From Clostridia bacterium (GTDB lineage: Bacteria; Bacillota; Clostridia; Oscillospirales; Acutalibacteraceae), in assembly GCA_017521925.1 (NCBI GenBank), contig JAFXBG010000001.1:1-64000 (forward strand): DNA of 64,000 nucleotides, in the 5' to 3' direction. The notes beneath the pieces were generated by a model. That model was not told where the DNA came from and searched no databases. It saw only the letters and a list, made by a program, of their open reading frames with translations. Made by a program: the position numbers and the translations under genes. Positions 48,226 through 56,842 of this stretch are shown in pieces. Positions within the stretch are counted from its first letter, which is position 1; each line of letters starts with the position of its first letter.

Positions 48226-48469
48226 CCACGACAGGATGTTTCGTCTTTGAAAAGGTCAGATGTAGAGAAAACCTTACAGCAACGGCGGGTTACACCTCAG
48301 CATAAAAATGTGATTTGCAGGGCGATTAATAATCTTCCCTTTGCTCCGTAATTTAGTAAATTATGGAAGTAAAAGCAAGACGAGTAAAAAATGAATTTTA
48401 GCCCCGCCGTTGATTACGGCTATATTAATATGAATTTAATCAAAGGCGGAATTGCCCCCGTGGCAAACG
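48221..48469. repeat. interspersed inverted-repeat element, copy C (full, two arms)
   Basis: Most of the 320-base dut-mreB gap. Left arm 48221-48293: GCTAACCACG, TTTCGTCTTTGAAAAGGT, CAACGGCGGGTT. Right arm 48402-48469, inverted: CCCCGCCGTTG, CAAAGGCGGAATTGCCC, CGTGGCAAACG. Between them lies a CCGTAATTT/AAATTATGG hairpin (about 48347-48366). The dut stop codon TAA sits in GCTAACC at the very start. No other terminator follows dut. Confidence 0.8.
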
Positions 48470-48481
48470 ATAAAATAATGG

Positions 48482-48510
48482 TTGAAAATCCCAATAAAAA
48501 AGGGTATAAT
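48482..48510 (+). promoter_or_regulatory. sigma-A promoter for mreBCD
   Basis: TTGAAA (48482-48487), 17 bases, TATAAT (48505-48510), 36 bases before the mreB ATG. Near-consensus. Confidence 0.78.
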
Positions 48511-48545
48511 AAATTAGTTAAGACGTTTTGAAAGGAGAAACTACT

Positions 48546-49565
48546 ATGTTTTCTTTTTCTTTTTCCAAAGATATCGGTATTGACCTTGGTACTGCAAACA
48601 CTCTGGTGTTTATGAAGGGCAAGGGTATTGTGCTCCGTGAGCCCTCTGTTGTTGCGGTTGATATCCGCACCGACACAGTTCTGGCTGTTGGTTCTCAGGC
48701 TAAGGAAATGATTGGCCGTACTCCCGGTTCAATCGTTGCAGTAAGACCCCTTAAGGACGGCGTTATCGCTGACTTCCAGATTACTGCATCCATGCTTAAG
48801 CACTTTATCCGCAAGACTGTACGTTCAAACTTTTTCTCACGTCCCAGAATTGTTATCTGCGTTCCTTCGGGTATTACAGAGGTTGAGAAAAACGCTGTAG
48901 AAGATGCCGCAAGAGAAGCAGGCGGTAAAGACGTTGAGCTTATTGAAGAGCCAATGGCAGCCGCAATCGGTGCAGGTCTTCCTGTTGCTGAGCCTACAGG
49001 TTCAATGGTTGTTGATATCGGCGGCGGTACTTCTGAGGTTGCAATTATCTCTTTAGGTGATATTGTTACTTCCTGCTCTGTTCGTGTTGCAGGTGACAAG
49101 TTTGATGAGGCAATTATGTCTTACATCAAGAAGAAGTACAACCTTTTAATCGGTGAAAGAACTGCCGAGGATATTAAAATCAACATTGGTTCTGCTTATC
49201 CTTATGAGGATGAGGGTGAAATGTGCATCAAGGGTCGTAACCTTATGGACGGACTTCCCAAGAACATAACCATTACAGCAGCCGAGGTAAGAGATGCCCT
49301 GGCAGACCCCCTTTCAACAATTATTGACGCAATTATCAATACTCTTGAGAAAACTCCCCCCGAGCTTTCTGCCGATATTATCGACCACGGCGTTATGCTT
49401 ACAGGCGGCGGTGCATTGATGAGAGGCCTTGATATGCTTATTATGCAGCAGACAGGTATGCCTGTTCATATTGCAGAAAGACCTCTGGATTGCGTAGTTG
49501 ACGGTGCAGGTAAGCGTCTTGAGCTTACTATGCCTCACGAGTATTACAAGTCAAGAAGAAAATAA
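48546..49565 (+). CDS. mreB: rod-shape actin homologue MreB
   Basis: 339 residues. It forms membrane-bound filaments that guide sidewall synthesis. Actin-fold motifs: [14 protein letters not shown] (phosphate 1), [33 protein letters not shown] (phosphate 2), [16 protein letters not shown] (adenosine). The N-terminus [11 protein letters not shown] is amphipathic as in membrane-binding MreB. ATG 48546 follows AAGGAGAAACTACT. It could be an Mbl-type paralogue, but the following mreC and mreD support MreB. Confidence 0.95.
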   Translation: MFSFSFSKDIGIDLGTANTLVFMKGKGIVLREPSVVAVDIRTDTVLAVGSQAKEMIGRTPGSIVAVRPLKDGVIADFQITASMLKHFIRKTVRSNFFSRPRIVICVPSGITEVEKNAVEDAAREAGGKDVELIEEPMAAAIGAGLPVAEPTGSMVVDIGGGTSEVAIISLGDIVTSCSVRVAGDKFDEAIMSYIKKKYNLLIGERTAEDIKINIGSAYPYEDEGEMCIKGRNLMDGLPKNITITAAEVRDALADPLSTIIDAIINTLEKTPPELSADIIDHGVMLTGGGALMRGLDMLIMQQTGMPVHIAERPLDCVVDGAGKRLELTMPHEYYKSRRK

Positions 49566-49574
49566 ACTGAATTA

Positions 49575-49602
49575 AGGCTCCCCCTTGGTTACAAGGGGAG
49601 CC
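49575..49602 (+). terminator. hairpin between mreB and mreC
   Basis: GGCTCCCCCTTG pairs with CAAGGGGAGCC, one bulged C. The downstream TGTCTTGTTATT is a poor T run, so it is more likely a partial terminator or RNA-stability element giving more MreB than MreC. Confidence 0.5.
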
Positions 49603-49636
49603 TGTCTTGTTATTATACCTTTAGGTGTGAATGTGA

Positions 49637-50557
49637 ATGAAAGACCTTATAACCGCAAAAAGCTTTAAAAAGTTAATATGTCTTGTGGGTGTTCTTGTGT
49701 TGCTTTTGATTATAGGCGGAGTTACTGAGCAAAACCTGCTTTCGTCTATAGTAAACGGAATTACCCTGCCTATGTCAGAGGTGAGCGCCGCTGCCACAAA
49801 AGAAGCAGTCAAGCCGAATTATAATGAGCTTGAAGCTGAAAACAATGAGCTTAAAGAAGAGATTGCTAAGCTCAGGACAGAGCTTGCCGATTATTATAAC
49901 GTTAAGCAGGAAAACGAGCGTTTGTGGCGTTACTATGACCTTAAAGCAGAAAATCCTCAGTACGATATTCTGCCTGCCACAGTTGTAAGAAGGGACCCCA
50001 ACGACGATTTTTATTCCTTTACTCTGGATAAAGGCAAGAGGAATGACGTAGCCGTCGGCGACCCTGTTGTTACCGAAAACGGTATAATCGGCTGGGTTTA
50101 TGAGGTTGATTCATATACAGCAAAGGTCAAGACAATTCTTTCTCCCGATGCTAAGGTGGGTGTAATTGATACGGTTACCCGTGACAGCGGTGTTGTAAGC
50201 GGAAACGTGCTGTATGCCGATAAAAACCTTACAACAATGACCCGTATTTCTGCTCTTAACAACCTTAAAGAGGGCGATATTGTTACCACAACAGGTATCA
50301 GCGGAATTTACCCCTCAGGTCTTATTGTGGGTCAGGTTAAGGAAATTGCTTTTGACGAGTACGATACATCTATGTATGCCGTTATCTCTCCCTTTGAGGA
50401 TATCCGCACAGTTATTGACGTGGTGGTTATTACTTCCTTTGAGGGTCAGGGCGAAATTTCACAGAACAGTATCGAGGATATTACCTTACCTACCGAAGCG
50501 ACTACAGCTTTAGAAACTGAGGCTATTACCGAAAGCGATGAGGAAGGTGTATGGTAA
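49637..50557 (+). CDS. mreC: rod-shape-determining protein MreC
   Basis: 306 residues. One membrane helix (about 13-32), a coiled coil (about 52-85, NELEAENNELKEEIAKLRTE) and the two-barrel MreC domain (about 100-275: ATVVRRDPNDDFYSFTLDKG, GDPVVTENGIIGWVYEVDSY, TTGISGIYPSGLIVGQVKEI). It links MreB to penicillin-binding proteins outside the membrane. An acidic Thr-rich tail ends it. The stop overlaps the mreD start by one base. Confidence 0.94.
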   Translation: MKDLITAKSFKKLICLVGVLVLLLIIGGVTEQNLLSSIVNGITLPMSEVSAAATKEAVKPNYNELEAENNELKEEIAKLRTELADYYNVKQENERLWRYYDLKAENPQYDILPATVVRRDPNDDFYSFTLDKGKRNDVAVGDPVVTENGIIGWVYEVDSYTAKVKTILSPDAKVGVIDTVTRDSGVVSGNVLYADKNLTTMTRISALNNLKEGDIVTTTGISGIYPSGLIVGQVKEIAFDEYDTSMYAVISPFEDIRTVIDVVVITSFEGQGEISQNSIEDITLPTEATTALETEAITESDEEGVW

Positions 50558-51066
50558 TGGAAAAACGCCGTGATTTCTTACGTTTTTTTGCCTACAGCTT
50601 AGAGATAATAATACTGTATATTCTTTGCGGTACACCTCAGCTCATGCCTGAAATTTTCGGCAGTAAACCTTGCCTTTTACTGCCTGTTGCACTTACTATT
50701 GCGGTTTTTGAAAGCGAAACCGTGGCAATGTCCTTTGGTTTTGTCTGCGGTGTGCTTACGGATATAGGCTTTACGGGTAAAATCGGTTTTTACACTGTAG
50801 TGCTTACGCTTCTTTGCTTTGCTATAGGCTATTGTGCAAGGAACTTTTTTGTTACAAATCTTTTAAACGCAAGTATTATCGGCATTGTTTCCATAACATT
50901 GCTGATTCTCATACATTTCTGGCTTAACGTTACACTTCAGGATATTCCTGATGCAGGAGTTCATTTTGTTAAGCATTATATTTCACGCATTTTATATACA
51001 GGTGCTTTTTTTGTGCCGCTGTACTTTTTAGGCAGATTAATTTGCTCAACTATGAAAAACGAGTAA
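50557..51066 (+). CDS. mreD: rod-shape-determining protein MreD
   Basis: 169 residues, five predicted membrane helices and little else, as in MreD. LPVALTIAVFESETVAMSFG and FVCGVLTDIGF match the conserved GxxxGxxxD-like region. Start at ATG 50557 is preferred because GGAAGGTG lies seven bases upstream; the ATG at 50551 is only one base from it. It completes mreBCD. Confidence 0.88.
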   Translation: MEKRRDFLRFFAYSLEIIILYILCGTPQLMPEIFGSKPCLLLPVALTIAVFESETVAMSFGFVCGVLTDIGFTGKIGFYTVVLTLLCFAIGYCARNFFVTNLLNASIIGIVSITLLILIHFWLNVTLQDIPDAGVHFVKHYISRILYTGAFFVPLYFLGRLICSTMKNE

Positions 51067-51125
51067 GTATAAAATTTGCGATATATTTGCTTCAGGCATT
51101 ACTATAAGAAAGGAGATAAGCACAA

Positions 51126-53180
51126 ATGAATAAAAACAGTTTTTTAAAGAAATATTCAAGAGCTTTTATATGTCTTGCTATAGTGCTTGTTTTCTTTACT
51201 ATGTATACTATCAGGCTGGTGGACTGGCAGCTTGTACAGGGCGACTATTACCGCGAAGAGGTTTCTACCCGTGCCAATTATGTGCTGACTTCAGATGCAA
51301 CCCGCGGTGAGATTGTGGATGTCAACGGCGAGGTTATTGCCGCCAACACCACCAACTATACTGTGGTTATTGATAAGCTTTATATAAACCCCAATATGCA
51401 CATCAACGATGTTATTGTTGAAATGTTTGACCTGCTTTCTCACAGAAATGCAGAGTGGGTTGATAATCTTCCTATTATTATGACTGCAGGCAGTTATGAT
51501 TTTACCGAGTACAGCGAGTATGAGCTGGAGTCATTGCGTTCAGGCGATTTTCTTGATTTGGGAGTTTACTCAACGGCTGAGGAATATATAAAAGCATTTG
51601 CAGAACGTTACGACGTTGAGGAAATAACCGACAAAACTTTGCAGAGAAATATAATTTCTGTAAGATATAATATGGAGATAGAGGGTTTTTCTGCCACAAC
51701 ACCCTATACATTTGCCGAGCATCTTGACGAAGACACTGTGGCCATTATTTCTGAAATATCTCAGAACAAGCCTTATCTGGATATTGTCACAACCTACGAC
51801 AGAGTTTGTGTGGACGGTACATTGATGCCTCACCTTCTGGGCAATACGGGTCCTCTTACTGCAGAAGAATATGAGGAAAACTCTGATAAAGGTTACGCGT
51901 ACAATGACATTATAGGTAAGTACGGCATCGAGCTTGCCGCTGAGGACTACCTTAAGGGTCATTCGGGTACAAAAACAGTTTCTAAAACCTCTGACGGTAC
52001 GGTGGTAAGCGTTGTGGATGTTGAACCTGCAAAGCCCGGTAATACGGTTTACCTTACTATTGATAACAGGTTGCAGAGGGTGGCAAATCAGAGCCTTGCC
52101 GAGAATATTGTTGCCGCAAGACAAAACGGTATTGATACCTGCATAGAGCGTGGCGATAAATTAAACGGCGAGGACTGTACTGCAGGTGCGGCGGTTATGC
52201 TTTCTGTAAAGGACTTTTCGGTGCTTGCCTGTGCATCTCACCCCACCTTTGACTTAACAAGATATTCTGACGGTGATTATTATACCACCCTTTTAAATGA
52301 TAAAACCCTTCCCCTTTATGACAGAGCCTTGTCAGGTGCCTTTGCTCCCGGTTCGGTAGTAAAGCCTATTGTAGCACTTGCGGCTTTGGAGGAAGGGGTA
52401 GTCAGCGAGTATACTCCTATTTACTGCTCTCAGACCTACGACTACTATCCCTCTAACGTAGTAAACTGTATGTTTTATCACGGCAGTGTGGATATGGCAA
52501 GTGCTATTATGCAGTCCTGCAACTACTATTTTGCAGATTTGGGCAGACAGCTTGGTATTGACACTATGTACCTTTATTTTGAAAAGGTAGGTCTTGGTGA
52601 ATACACAGGCGTAGAGGTAGGCGAATCCAAGGGAACGTTAGCAGGACGTGACAGCTATTCCTGGACAGCAGGTAATACTGTACAGGCGGCTATCGGTCAG
52701 TCTGACAATAACTTTACCCCAATGCAACTTGCAACCTACTGTGCAACCATTGCAAATGACGGTGTAAGATACCGCACACATATGATTAATAAAATCACTA
52801 CCTATGACAGAAGCCGGGTTGTGCTTTACAACGACCCCAAAAAGCCTGAGGTTGTGGAAAAGCTTGACGTTAACAGCTACAACTTAAGTGTGGTTCAGAA
52901 TGCTATGCGTAATGTTGTGGCCAGCGACTACGGTACAGCTTACTATTCTTTCCTTGATTTCCCCCTTGATGTTGCCGGTAAGACAGGTACAGCCGAAAAC
53001 TCAGGTTCGGACCATTGTGTATTCATCTGCTACGCGCCTTTTGATAAGCCTGAGGTAGCCGTGGCGGTGCTTCTTGAGCACGGTGCAAAGGGTGTGTACG
53101 CAATGGATGTTGCCAAGGATTTATTAAATGCCTACTTTTTCCCTGATGAAGTTACAAAGACAACAATAGCCACAGAATGA
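51126..53180 (+). CDS. class B penicillin-binding protein (PBP2-like transpeptidase)
   Basis: 684 residues. It crosslinks peptidoglycan during elongation. One N-terminal helix (about 13-33), dimerisation domain (about 50-330, ATRGEIVDVNGEVIAANTTN) and transpeptidase domain (about 355-670). Active-site motifs: Ser in APGSVVKP (SxxK), SCNYYF (SxN) and GKTGTAENSG (KTG). Length and gene position after mreD match the clostridial elongasome PBP2 (MrdA/PbpA type). ATG follows AAAGGAGATAAGCACAA. No rodA follows, although it often does. Confidence 0.93.
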   Translation: MNKNSFLKKYSRAFICLAIVLVFFTMYTIRLVDWQLVQGDYYREEVSTRANYVLTSDATRGEIVDVNGEVIAANTTNYTVVIDKLYINPNMHINDVIVEMFDLLSHRNAEWVDNLPIIMTAGSYDFTEYSEYELESLRSGDFLDLGVYSTAEEYIKAFAERYDVEEITDKTLQRNIISVRYNMEIEGFSATTPYTFAEHLDEDTVAIISEISQNKPYLDIVTTYDRVCVDGTLMPHLLGNTGPLTAEEYEENSDKGYAYNDIIGKYGIELAAEDYLKGHSGTKTVSKTSDGTVVSVVDVEPAKPGNTVYLTIDNRLQRVANQSLAENIVAARQNGIDTCIERGDKLNGEDCTAGAAVMLSVKDFSVLACASHPTFDLTRYSDGDYYTTLLNDKTLPLYDRALSGAFAPGSVVKPIVALAALEEGVVSEYTPIYCSQTYDYYPSNVVNCMFYHGSVDMASAIMQSCNYYFADLGRQLGIDTMYLYFEKVGLGEYTGVEVGESKGTLAGRDSYSWTAGNTVQAAIGQSDNNFTPMQLATYCATIANDGVRYRTHMINKITTYDRSRVVLYNDPKKPEVVEKLDVNSYNLSVVQNAMRNVVASDYGTAYYSFLDFPLDVAGKTGTAENSGSDHCVFICYAPFDKPEVAVAVLLEHGAKGVYAMDVAKDLLNAYFFPDEVTKTTIATE

Positions 53181-53257
53181 GTCAAAATTTGCTTTTTTGT
53201 CACAGATTTTATGAGTTTTATACAAAGAATCGCCAAGAATTTTTACAACCGAGATTC

Positions 53258-53286
53258 TTGTCGAGTAAAAAAACTTGTGGTAAAAT
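53258..53286 (+). promoter_or_regulatory. possible promoter for minD
   Basis: TTGTCG (53258-53263), 17 bases, TAAAAT (53281-53286). An inverted pair CAAGAAT/ATTCTTG (about 53234-53260) overlaps its -35 and may be an operator or the end of the PBP transcript. Confidence 0.45.
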
Positions 53287-53305
53287 GTATTAGAGGTATA
53301 ATTTT

Positions 53306-54058
53306 ATGAGTAGAGTTATTGTCCTTGCCTCGGGCAAGGGAGGTACAGGAAAGTCTACTGTTACAGTGGGCTTGGCAGTGCAACTTGTAAAACTTAATAA
53401 AAGAGTTCTCCTTGTAGACTGTGACAGCGGTATGCGTGGTCTTGACCTTATGCTGGGCGTGGAAAACGAGCTTGTGTATGATGTGTCTGATGCTGTGGAA
53501 GGCGGTTGTGACACTGAGGCCGCAATTTATTCTGCACAGAATATGTATGGTCTTTATCTTATGCCTGCTCCCCTTTCTGCTGAGGATGAGGTTAGCCCAT
53601 CGGTTATGAAGGAGCTTATTGATTCTGTTAAAAGTAACTATGATTATGTGCTTATAGATTCGCCTGCAGGTACAGGCTCAGGCTTTGATGCCGCTGCTGC
53701 TGCTGCGGATATGGCGTTAATTGTTGTAAATCCCGAACCCACAAGCGTAAGAGGTGCGGTTAACATCCGTATGAAGCTCAGCAAGCTTAAAAAGGATGAC
53801 GCACGTCTGGTAATTAATCGCTTCTCTTTAAAGCGTTTCCGTTCTTTAGGAGTTTATAAGGACCTGGACCATGTAATTGATGCCTGTCAGACACAGCTTA
53901 TTGCTGTTGTGCCTGAGGATATGCAGATTGCATCTGTCGCACAGCGCGGTGAAGCAGGTAAGGCTCAGCCCAAATCAGCGGTAACCTTTAAGAACCTTGC
54001 TTTAAGGCTTGAGGGTGAAAATGTTCCCGTTGCCAAAAAGATTCTTGGCATAAAATAA
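53306..54058 (+). CDS. minD: septum-site-determining ATPase MinD
   Basis: 250 residues. Deviant Walker A SGKGGTGKSTVTVGLA at residues 9-24, VLLVDCDSGMRGLDLMLG and YDYVLIDSPAGTGSGFD. MinD places MinC on the membrane to stop division away from mid-cell. The C-terminus ALRLEGENVPVAKKILGIK is short and could be the membrane helix. Neither minC nor minE is adjacent, although the clostridial order is usually mreBCD-PBP-minC-minD-minE-rodA-mgsA. It could be an orphan MinD-like ATPase. Start ATG with AGAGGT nine bases before. Confidence 0.88.
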   Translation: MSRVIVLASGKGGTGKSTVTVGLAVQLVKLNKRVLLVDCDSGMRGLDLMLGVENELVYDVSDAVEGGCDTEAAIYSAQNMYGLYLMPAPLSAEDEVSPSVMKELIDSVKSNYDYVLIDSPAGTGSGFDAAAAAADMALIVVNPEPTSVRGAVNIRMKLSKLKKDDARLVINRFSLKRFRSLGVYKDLDHVIDACQTQLIAVVPEDMQIASVAQRGEAGKAQPKSAVTFKNLALRLEGENVPVAKKILGIK

Positions 54059-54134
54059 TATTATATAGTGTTCGGACTTGTTCCGATTTTCATATTGCAA
54101 TTTCCCAAAATTTGAGGAAAATGGAGGTAAACAG

Positions 54135-54530
54135 ATGAATATTGCACTTATTGCACACGACGAGAAAAAAGAATTGATGGTACAGTTTTGTATTGCTTAT
54201 TGCGGAATTTTAAGCAGACATAATCTTTGTGCCACAGGCACAACCGGCAAGATGGTTTCTGAGACAACAGGTCTTGAGATTAAGACTTTTCTTAGCGGTG
54301 CTCAGGGCGGCGGACAGCAGATTGCTGCTTGCATTGCATGTAACGAAATTGATATGCTTTTGTTCTTCCGTGACCCCCTTACTCCCAAGCCTTCAGAGCC
54401 AAATGATATGAACCTTTTAAGACAGTGCGATATGCACAACATCCCCGTTGCTACCAATATTGCAACTGCTGAGGTACTTATCCACGGTCTTGAGCGTGGC
54501 GACCTTGATTGGAGAAACATTCTTAAATAA
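54135..54530 (+). CDS. mgsA: methylglyoxal synthase
   Basis: 131 residues. It converts dihydroxyacetone phosphate to methylglyoxal and phosphate, a bypass of lower glycolysis. [17 protein letters not shown] at the N-terminus, [11 protein letters not shown] (phosphate binding), [15 protein letters not shown] and [16 protein letters not shown] with the catalytic Asp identify it. ATG 54135 follows GGAGGTAAACAG; the frame open to 54078 is rejected. Position after the mre-min cluster is usual in Clostridia. Confidence 0.95.
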   Translation: MNIALIAHDEKKELMVQFCIAYCGILSRHNLCATGTTGKMVSETTGLEIKTFLSGAQGGGQQIAACIACNEIDMLLFFRDPLTPKPSEPNDMNLLRQCDMHNIPVATNIATAEVLIHGLERGDLDWRNILK

Positions 54531-54545
54531 TTTTAAAGAAACATT

Positions 54546-54578
54546 AAGGACAGACGCCATAATTGCGTCTGTCTTTCA
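54546..54578 (+). terminator. intrinsic terminator after mgsA
   Basis: Stem GACAGACGC (54549-54557) with GCGTCTGTC (54565-54573), followed by TTTCATTTTG. Confidence 0.8.
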
Positions 54579-54592
54579 TTTTGTGTGTTGAG

Positions 54593-54688
54593 GCTTACTG
54601 TCCTTCGAATTTTAAGCACGAGCTGTAATTTACCGAACATAGCTGAATTGCAGGAGTGCGATACAAACTCAAAGGACAAGCAGTAAGC
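54593..54688. repeat. 96-base inverted-repeat element between mgsA and the C_GCAxxG gene
   Basis: Arms start GCTTACTGTCCTTCGAATTT (54593-54612) and, read on the other strand from 54688, GCTTACTGCTTGTCCTTTGA. Both arms then contain a GCAC block and a G-rich/AATT block, so the arms are related over about 45 bases with one four-base insertion. It can fold as a long hairpin. It differs from the A-C element family and no second copy is seen in this window. Confidence 0.6.
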
Positions 54689-54759
54689 AACGAGGCATAA
54701 TATAGTTTGTGCGCCGTGGCGTGACACTTGATAACATATAGATATACGGAGGAATGAAA

Positions 54760-55209
54760 ATGACAAAAGCAGAAAAAGCAAAAAGCTTATTTTTACAGGG
54801 ATATAACTGTGCACAGGCGACATTTGGTGCCTTTGCAGAGGATTACGGTCTTGATTTTAATGTTGCCATGACCCTTTCAGCAGGACTTGGCGGAGGTATT
54901 GGCAGATTAAGAGAAACCTGCGGTGCCGTTACAGGCGCAACTTTAGCTGTATCCCTTGCAATGGGCAGTTTTGACCTTAACAACCCTGATGCTAAAACAA
55001 AGGTTTACGAGGAAATCCGCAAGGTGGTTGAGATTTTCGAAAGCGAAACAGGCACAATTGTCTGCGCAGATATGCTTGGTGTAAATCGCCGCGGCGACGA
55101 TGCCAACGCCGAACCCCGTACATCCGAATACTATAAAAAGCGTCCTTGTGCGGATTTGGTTTATCTTGCCGCTGATGCCGCCGATAAGATTATTTCAAAT
55201 CTTCAATAA
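54760..55209 (+). CDS. C_GCAxxG_C_C family redox protein
   Basis: 149 residues. The family motif set is complete: GYNCAQATF near the N-terminus, RETCGAVTGATLA (GCAxxG variant), a later Cys in IVCADMLG and CADLVYLAAD near the C-terminus. These proteins are thought to be redox active, sometimes binding an iron-sulfur cluster; no substrate is known. ATG 54760 is chosen because GGAGGA ends seven bases upstream; the ATG at 54754 touches it. Confidence 0.85.
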   Translation: MTKAEKAKSLFLQGYNCAQATFGAFAEDYGLDFNVAMTLSAGLGGGIGRLRETCGAVTGATLAVSLAMGSFDLNNPDAKTKVYEEIRKVVEIFESETGTIVCADMLGVNRRGDDANAEPRTSEYYKKRPCADLVYLAADAADKIISNLQ

Positions 55210-55249
55210 TTTATACTTTCCTGCATAGAGTATTGCAGGAGGTATTATT

Positions 55250-56074
55250 TTGAGAACTTGTTACGGATACACAGAGCTTCTGGAGGACTTGCTTAAGCTA
55301 TCTGAAGTATACAAAGATAAGATAAGTATAAAAATAACAGGCACCTCGGTAAAGGGCAGACTTTTGCCCCTTATTAAAATGGGGGGCGGCAATAAAAAGC
55401 TGTTGGTTGCAGGTGCAGTTCACGGCAGAGAGTCCGTAACCTCCGCTTTTATTATGAAAAGCCTGGAAGAGCTTTTGAAAAGCGGTTGTGAATTTGCGGA
55501 AAAAAGCCTTTATGTTCTGCCTATGGTTAATCCTGACGGAGTGGAAATTTTTTTAAAAAGAGACTTGCCACAGGTTACGGTCAAGGATTTCAAAGGTGAG
55601 CTTTTCAAGAACAATGCAAATAATATTAATTTAAACGCAAACTTTCCTTTCTGTTTTTCCAAGGTACCGCCAAAACGTCAGGGCGGAGCAAAATCCGCTT
55701 CAGAGCCTGAAGTAAAATCACTTATAAAGCTTTGCGAAAAAGAAAGGTTTGAGTCGGCTGTTTCGCTTCACGCAAGAGGAAATTGCATTTTCTGGCGTGA
55801 TTATGGAAATAAAGCTGTCAAAGGCGATTTGGAGCTTGCAAAAAGCTTTGAGCAAAACTGCTGCTTTGAGATTATTTCTCCAACCCAAAAAGTAGAGGAT
55901 TACTCAGGCGGGTTTGAAAACTGGTTTCGTTGCAGGTACAGAAAGCCTGCACTTTGTATTGAACTTGTAAAAGACGAGGACATAAGTTTTTCGGATATGA
56001 TTATAAATTTTGAAGAAGCGGTTATCTGGGAGAAAACCAAGAATCTTTTGATTACTTATCTTAATTTTTCATAA
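55250..56074 (+). CDS. M14-family zinc carboxypeptidase, cytoplasmic type
   Basis: 274 residues. GAVHGRESVTSAF supplies the zinc HxxE, SLHARG the third zinc ligand, and CIELV the catalytic Glu; NPDGVEIFLK and NINLNANFP are typical of gamma-D-glutamyl-diamino-acid peptidases of the M14C group, which cut peptidoglycan peptides. No signal peptide is visible, so it may recycle muropeptides or act in the forespore. TTG start at 55250 follows GGAGGTATTATT. A short hairpin CCTGCA/TGCAGG (about 55222-55241) overlaps the ribosome site. Confidence 0.83.
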   Translation: MRTCYGYTELLEDLLKLSEVYKDKISIKITGTSVKGRLLPLIKMGGGNKKLLVAGAVHGRESVTSAFIMKSLEELLKSGCEFAEKSLYVLPMVNPDGVEIFLKRDLPQVTVKDFKGELFKNNANNINLNANFPFCFSKVPPKRQGGAKSASEPEVKSLIKLCEKERFESAVSLHARGNCIFWRDYGNKAVKGDLELAKSFEQNCCFEIISPTQKVEDYSGGFENWFRCRYRKPALCIELVKDEDISFSDMIINFEEAVIWEKTKNLLITYLNFS

Positions 56075-56087
56075 AATTTAGGTTATA

Positions 56088-56116
56088 TTCAAAAAGCTGT
56101 CACAAAATGGTATTAT
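56088..56116 (+). promoter_or_regulatory. sigma-A type promoter for the two-component genes
   Basis: TTCAAA (56088-56093), 17 bases, TATTAT (56111-56116), 55 bases before the response regulator. Confidence 0.5.
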
Positions 56117-56170
56117 TAATAGTATAGAAAATTCGGGGAAAAGATGTTCAAAGTCAGGGGAGGTATAAAT

Positions 56171-56842
56171 ATGAGCAGGATTTTAGTTGTTGATGATGAA
56201 TTTGGTATAAGAGAAATTATAAAGAAATACGCAAGCTTTGAAGGTTACGAGGTCAGGGAAGCCGCCAGCGGAATGGAAGCTCTGGATATGGTTATGGCTG
56301 AGGACTTTGACCTTATTATTATGGATGTTATGATGCCTGAGCTTGACGGTTTTTCAGCTTGCAAAGAAATCAGAAAGCACAAGAAAACTCCTATTATTAT
56401 GCTTTCGGCACGTGGCGAGGAGTACGACCGTATACACGGCTTTGAGCTGGGTGTGGACGATTATGTTGTAAAGCCCTTTTCGCCCCGTGAGCTTATGATG
56501 CGTGTAGCTGCAGTTATTAAAAGAAGTCAGAACGGCAGAGATGCCTCTGATGTTTTTACCTACAAAGGACTTGTGGTTGATTTTTCTGCAAGAATTGTAA
56601 CTGTAGACAATGAAAGGGTAAGTATGACCCCTAAAGAGTATGACCTTTTCTTTTATATGGTAAAAAACCGAGGTCTTGCATTAACCCGAGAAACTCTTAT
56701 CAGCAAGGTCTGGGGTTACGACTTTTTCGGTGATGACCGTACACTGGATACTCACATAAAGCTTTTAAGAAAGTCATTGGGTGAGTACAGCTCCTGTGTT
56801 GTTACCCTGAGAGGAGTTGGCTACCGCTTTGAAGCAGAATAA
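56171..56842 (+). CDS. OmpR/PhoB-family response regulator
   Basis: 223 residues. Receiver domain 1-115: ILVVDDEFGIREIIKKY, LIIMDVMMPELDG (phosphoacceptor Asp in MDVMMP), MLSARGEEYDR, and VKPFSPRELMMRV with the conserved Lys. Winged-helix DNA-binding domain 130-222: VSMTPKEYDLFFYMVKNRG, DRTLDTHIKLLRKSLG, TLRGVGYRFE. ATG 56171 follows GGGGAGGTATAAAT. It overlaps its sensor kinase, so they form one signalling pair; the stimulus is unknown. Confidence 0.93.
   Translation: MSRILVVDDEFGIREIIKKYASFEGYEVREAASGMEALDMVMAEDFDLIIMDVMMPELDGFSACKEIRKHKKTPIIMLSARGEEYDRIHGFELGVDDYVVKPFSPRELMMRVAAVIKRSQNGRDASDVFTYKGLVVDFSARIVTVDNERVSMTPKEYDLFFYMVKNRGLALTRETLISKVWGYDFFGDDRTLDTHIKLLRKSLGEYSSCVVTLRGVGYRFEAE

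Noticed and set aside
54533..54823. Open frame of 96 codons on the minus strand
   Set aside because: It covers a terminator and the 96-base inverted repeat and overlaps the start of the C_GCAxxG gene; no ribosome site.
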